NCBI GenBank assembly: GCA_903889745.1
Contig: CAISYO010000210.1
Coordinates: 1-55,089 of the forward strand
From: an uncultured Bacteroidota bacterium
GTDB taxonomy: Bacteria > Bacteroidota > Bacteroidia > Flavobacteriales > Flavobacteriaceae
DNA length: 55,089 nucleotides
Direction: 5' to 3'
Positions 51,793 through 55,089 of the stretch are shown one piece after another. The notes under the pieces were generated by a model. It was not told where the DNA came from, ran no database searches, and worked only from the letters and a program-made list of their open reading frames with translations. The stretch's first letter is position 1. Each line of letters begins with the position of its first letter. The position numbers and the translations under genes were made by a program.

Positions 51793-52964
51793 GGAAATTA
51801 AAGATTAGAAATAACACAAAAATTTCACATAGTCAATTAGAAAAAGGTATTTCAACATTAAATGCTACCCAAAATTTTAGCTCTATAACCTATTCTTTAG
51901 AAAGAATACAAAAAGGAGAGCGGTTAACCTTAAATTTAAAAGAGAATAAAAAAAATACCTTTTTAAAATTCGGACTTCATTATGATGATTTGTATAAAAG
52001 CGGCGTATTATTAAATTATACCCAAAAAAGGATTGTTACTAAAAATGATGTTGTTTCTTTAGATATAATTCTTGGCGATAATTTTAGGTATAATTTTGAC
52101 TATTATATCGATAATGGTTTTTATTGGAGTTTCGGATTAAATTCTAAGTTAAATTCGTTCAACCGAAACATTTTAACCGATTTTGAAAATGGGATGGTTT
52201 TAACCAATTTAGGAATTAATTCAGTAAACATTGATTATACAGACATAACTAATCAAGCATATGTTCAAACAATTTTTGCTCAAAAGTTTTCATTTGGTGC
52301 CGGATTAGAATTTAAATATCTAAAAATAGAATCGCAAACGTTGCAAAATACAACACCAATTTTTGACAAAAGTGATTATCTTTCAGGATTTGGATATTTA
52401 AAGTACGATTCATTTGATCAAAAATATTTTCCTAAAAAAGGGTGGTCGTTTTTTGGGGAAATGAAAACATTCCTATATTCTTCAGATTATACCCATCAGT
52501 TTGAACGTTTTAGCATTGCAAAAGCTGAAGCCGGAATTGTCATTGAACCAATTAAAAAGTTTACCATTAGATCACATACAGAAGTAGGCTTTGCTATAGG
52601 AGAGCGCACGATTTCTTTTTTTGATTTTGTTTTAGGTGGTTATGGCTTTGTTCCAGCAAATAACTTTAAACCCTTTTTTGGGTATGATTTTTTAAGTTTG
52701 GCAGGAGATAGTTATGCAAAACAAACAGCAACAATTGATTATGAGCTGTATAAAAAGCATCACATTAATTTTACAGGAAATTTCGCTAATGTAGGTAACA
52801 GAATTTTTGAACATACCGAAGGGTGGTTAAAAAAACCAACTTACACTGGATATGCATTAGGATATGGAATGGAATCGATCATTGGACCCTTAGAAATTAA
52901 ACATTCATGGTCGCCAGAAACAGGTAATCATTTCACATGGTTTTCGGTCGGATTTTGGTTTTAA
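51793..52964 (+). pseudogene. POTRA/Omp85-like C-terminal part of the patatin gene (out of frame)
   Basis: In the frame used from 51990 onward, the open stretch reaches back to 51792: a POTRA-type segment (SQLEKGISTLNATQNFSSITY) leads into the BamA/TamA-like barrel with YDSFDQKYFPKKGWSF and ending in the aromatic TWFSVGFWF. The first usable codon for this piece alone is a TTG at 51990, which is inside the barrel and gives no signal peptide, so independent function is unlikely. It would be the outer-membrane translocator for the patatin domain if the frameshift were repaired. Confidence 0.75.
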
Positions 52965-53029
52965 AATTAAAAAACAATAAAAAAAATACAATTAATGTAA
53001 TTTTCTGTCGTATTGTTTTCAAAAAAGTT

Positions 53030-53037
53030 TATTTTTG
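53030..53037 (+). promoter_or_regulatory. Putative -7 box of the amino-acid permease gene
   Basis: TATTTTTG, 25 bp before the ATG; a TTG at 53013-53015 is 14 bp upstream, shorter than usual. Confidence 0.45.
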
Positions 53038-53062
53038 AAAATCAAATTTAAAATAATTATTT

Positions 53063-54526
53063 ATGTCTATTTGGAGAGTTAAGCCAGTTTCAGCATTTGA
53101 GGCTGATATGAAAAAAAGTGAATTGAAGAAAGTTCTCGGAAAATGGAGTTTGACTGCAATTGGTGTAGGAGCTATTATTGGAGGAGGAATTTTTGTACTA
53201 ACAGGAACTGGAGCATACTATCATGCGGGTCCTGCTTTAGCTATTTCTTTTATTATTGCAGGTATTGCCTGTGTATTTGCAGCATTATGTTATTCAGAGT
53301 TTGCATCTATTTTACCTGTTGAAGGTTCTGCTTATGCATACGCTTATGGAACAATCGGTGAAATTTTCGCATGGATTATTGGTTGGGGATTAATATTGGA
53401 ATATGCTATGGGTTCTATGACTGTTGCAGTCTCGTGGTCTGGCTATTTTAATAAGTTGCTCAAAATGTTTGGGATAAAGCTCCCTGATTGGCTAACTTCT
53501 GACCCGGCAAGTTATACAGGAGAAGGATTTTCAATGAATTTACCGGCGTTTTTAATTGTATTATTTGTTATCTCAATATTGATTAAAGGAACTCAAAGCG
53601 CGGCTAAAGCAAATAACATGATCGTTATTCTTAAAGTATCGGCAATTATCTTTGTAATAATCGCAGGAGCTTTCTTTATCAACATAGAAAACTGGACACC
53701 TTTTATTCCAGAAGCTACTAAAATTGTAGATGGCGAAACCACTCATGAAGCATATGGTGTTGCCGGAATTGTCTCGGGAGCAGCAGCTATCTTTTTTGCA
53801 TACGTTGGTTTTGATGCCGTTTCAACTCAAGCTGGTGAAGCAAAGAACCCTAAGAAAGACGTGCCATTTGCTATTATCGCATCACTATTAATTTGTACGA
53901 TTTTATACATTCTAGTTTCTTTAGTATTAACAGGAATGATGAACTATAAAGACTTTGATCCACTAGGACAATATCCAGACGCTATTAAAGCACCAGTTGC
54001 TTATGCTTTTGATATTGCTGGTCAAGCTTGGGCGGGATATATTATTACAATTGCTGCTACAGTTGGATTAATTTCTGTATTGATGGTAATGATCATGGGG
54101 CAATCTAGAATTTTCTTAGGAATGTCAAAAGATGGTCTTATTCCTCAAGTATTCTCAAGAATTAATCCAATATCTGGAACACCAAAAACCAACTTAATGA
54201 TTTTAGGAGGGGTTATTGCAGTTGTTGCAGCGTTTACACCAATTAATAAATTGGCAGACATGACTAGTTTTGGAACTTTATTTGCCTTTACAATGGTGTG
54301 TGTGGCGGTTTGGATTCTTAGAGTGAAACAACCAAACATCGAAAGAACTTTTAAAGTGCCTGCTCTGCCTGTTATTGCAGTTTGTGGTATTCTAATTAAT
54401 ACTTATCTTATGATTAACTTAAGCAGAGATGCTCAAATGTTATCTTTAGGATGGTTAGCTATAGGGGTTGTAGTCTATTTCTTATATGGGAAACGAAACG
54501 CAAAACTAGGCAAAGAAGAACAATAA
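53063..54526 (+). CDS. APC-family amino-acid permease (CAT-like)
   Basis: 487 residues with about twelve membrane helices. The APC signature is IGVGAIIGGGIFVLTGTGA in helix 1, then PALAISFIIAGIACVFAALCYSEFAS and FFAYVGFDAVSTQAGEAKNPKKD in helix 6 (in parts: FAYVGFDAVSTQAGEAKNPK), typical of cationic amino-acid transporter (CAT)-like proteins. Substrate unknown. It is upstream of the tyrosine-catabolic gene hmgA but separated by a terminator. Confidence 0.9.
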   Translation: MSIWRVKPVSAFEADMKKSELKKVLGKWSLTAIGVGAIIGGGIFVLTGTGAYYHAGPALAISFIIAGIACVFAALCYSEFASILPVEGSAYAYAYGTIGEIFAWIIGWGLILEYAMGSMTVAVSWSGYFNKLLKMFGIKLPDWLTSDPASYTGEGFSMNLPAFLIVLFVISILIKGTQSAAKANNMIVILKVSAIIFVIIAGAFFINIENWTPFIPEATKIVDGETTHEAYGVAGIVSGAAAIFFAYVGFDAVSTQAGEAKNPKKDVPFAIIASLLICTILYILVSLVLTGMMNYKDFDPLGQYPDAIKAPVAYAFDIAGQAWAGYIITIAATVGLISVLMVMIMGQSRIFLGMSKDGLIPQVFSRINPISGTPKTNLMILGGVIAVVAAFTPINKLADMTSFGTLFAFTMVCVAVWILRVKQPNIERTFKVPALPVIAVCGILINTYLMINLSRDAQMLSLGWLAIGVVVYFLYGKRNAKLGKEEQ

Positions 54527-54532
54527 AAATTT

Positions 54533-54560
54533 AAGCCACTTTTTTAGTGGCTTTTTTTAT
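54533..54560 (+). terminator. Rho-independent terminator of the permease gene
   Basis: AAGCCACT (54533-54540), a TTTTT loop, AGTGGCTT (54546-54553), then a T run. Confidence 0.85.
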
Positions 54561-54581
54561 TTTTTTACGACATTTGTATTT

Positions 54582-54647
54582 ATGAAACCATATTGGGAAG
54601 GCTTATTATCACATTTAAAATTCCTCATCAAGAGAAATCCTGAGTGA
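54582..54647 (+). CDS. Possible 21-codon leader ORF before hmgA
   Basis: ATG to TGA, encoding MKPYWEGLLSHLKFLIKRNPE. It lies in the leader region between a terminator and hmgA. Nothing beyond an open frame supports translation, so this is a suggestion only. Confidence 0.2.
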   Translation: MKPYWEGLLSHLKFLIKRNPE

Positions 54648-54671
54648 GCATACCTCTTTTTGTTTTAATAA

Positions 54672-54715
54672 AAAAGTATCGTAACATACTTTTAAACCTA
54701 TAACTTTTAAACCTA
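54672..54715 (+). repeat. Hairpin and 13-bp direct repeat in the hmgA leader
   Basis: AAAAGTAT (54672-54679) pairs with ATACTTTT (54686-54693). The motif ACTTTTAAACCTA occurs at 54688-54700 and again at 54703-54715, 15 bp apart. They sit 6-49 bp before the hmgA ATG and could be a regulatory site or an mRNA leader structure. Confidence 0.6.
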
Positions 54716-54720
54716 AAGAA

Positions 54721-55089
54721 ATGCCTATATATCATAAATTAGGAGAAATCCCTCACAAACGACACATCCAGTTTGAAAAACCAACCGGCGGATTATACTA
54801 TGAACAACTTTTTGGTACCGAAGGATTTCACGGACACTCTTCATTATTATACCATGTTCACAGACCAACACAGGTTAAAGAAATTACTAAATCGTATTCT
54901 GTTGAACCAAAAATTGCTATTGGGAAGAACATTAAATCGCTATTATTAAAAGGTTTTGAATTACAACCAGCCGACGATTTTTTAGAAAGCAGAAAAGACA
55001 TGCTTGTTAATAAAGATTGTATTATCGGATTAGCCGCACCAAAAAAATCATTACGAAATTATTTTTATAAAAATGCCGATGCAGACGAA
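54721..55089 (+). CDS. hmgA: Homogentisate 1,2-dioxygenase (N-terminal part, cut by window edge)
   Basis: The first 123 codons are present; the gene continues past the right edge. The Bacteroidetes HmgA opening is clear: MPIYHKLGEIPHKRHIQFEK, YYEQLFGTEGFHGHSSLLYH, VHRPTQVKEI. The cupin iron ligands are beyond the window. The enzyme opens the ring of homogentisate in tyrosine degradation. It follows an amino-acid permease gene that has its own terminator. Confidence 0.88.
   Translation, partial: MPIYHKLGEIPHKRHIQFEKPTGGLYYEQLFGTEGFHGHSSLLYHVHRPTQVKEITKSYSVEPKIAIGKNIKSLLLKGFELQPADDFLESRKDMLVNKDCIIGLAAPKKSLRNYFYKNADADE

Noticed and set aside
1..55089. tRNA, rRNA, riboswitch or transposase genes
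   Set aside because: Spacers were read for cloverleaf, conserved aptamer and transposase patterns; none was convincing. No gene-free stretch exceeds about 250 bp.

Overview
The window is an AT-rich chromosomal segment from a member of the Flavobacteriaceae, most like Flavobacterium. The evidence is the gene families (Bat aerotolerance operon, PorZ and T9SS sorting tails, a TonB receptor with a carboxypeptidase-like N-domain, a cysteine-poor DksA-like protein, GH92 mannosidase), the absence of strong Shine-Dalgarno sites, and many Bacteroidetes-type promoters (TAnnTTTG, some with an upstream TTG). I found no tRNA, rRNA, CRISPR array, transposase or prophage.

Layout. 1-3541 (minus): a TonB receptor followed by two surface lipoproteins, the last cut by the window edge; a secreted endonuclease/phosphatase-fold protein diverges from it. 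4883-7153 (plus): 3-hydroxyanthranilate dioxygenase and an ALDH7-type aldehyde dehydrogenase. 7298-11822 (minus): a repeat protein, a PhnA-like protein, a phosphoesterase overlapping an AlbA/Schlafen-like protein, and an aldo/keto reductase. 12000-21956 (plus): the Bat operon (MoxR, DUF58, membrane protein, BatA, BatB, BatC, BatD, BatE), interrupted twice by small foreign-looking genes. 22137-26967 (plus): pheS, small conserved proteins and a GH92 mannosidase. 27054-30472 (minus): terC, gpsA and an iron alcohol dehydrogenase. 30618-33152: a T9SS subtilase and two apparently 5'-truncated genes. 33212-36738 (minus): nadD, gmk, yicC, an EamA transporter and an ArsC-like protein. 36821-47216 (plus): a Cys/Met PLP enzyme, gdhA, porZ, recO, ileS, a DksA-like protein and lspA. 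47213-48746 (minus): 5-formyl-THF cyclo-ligase and an aspartoacylase-like protein. 48965-55089 (plus): uvrC, a frameshifted patatin/Omp85 gene, an amino-acid permease and the start of homogentisate dioxygenase.

The most unusual feature is a system of short, phrase-like repeats in the spacers, often starting at a stop codon and frequently arranged as inverted pairs. At least eight sequence families occur. Two inverted pairs in the Bat operon each enclose one small gene: a four-helix-bundle protein of the 23S rRNA intervening-sequence (IVS) family, and a GxxExxY protein of a PD-(D/E)XK-like family. Both units are about 520 bp and lie in the operon's orientation. They resemble 23S rRNA IVS elements, but sit inside a protein-coding operon. 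The same repeats without a gene occur elsewhere as MITE-like hairpins. They supply the last codons of gmk and of the EamA gene, part of a signal peptide, and apparently the -33 promoter elements of two genes. A separate GC-rich inverted pair is inserted in frame within ileS.
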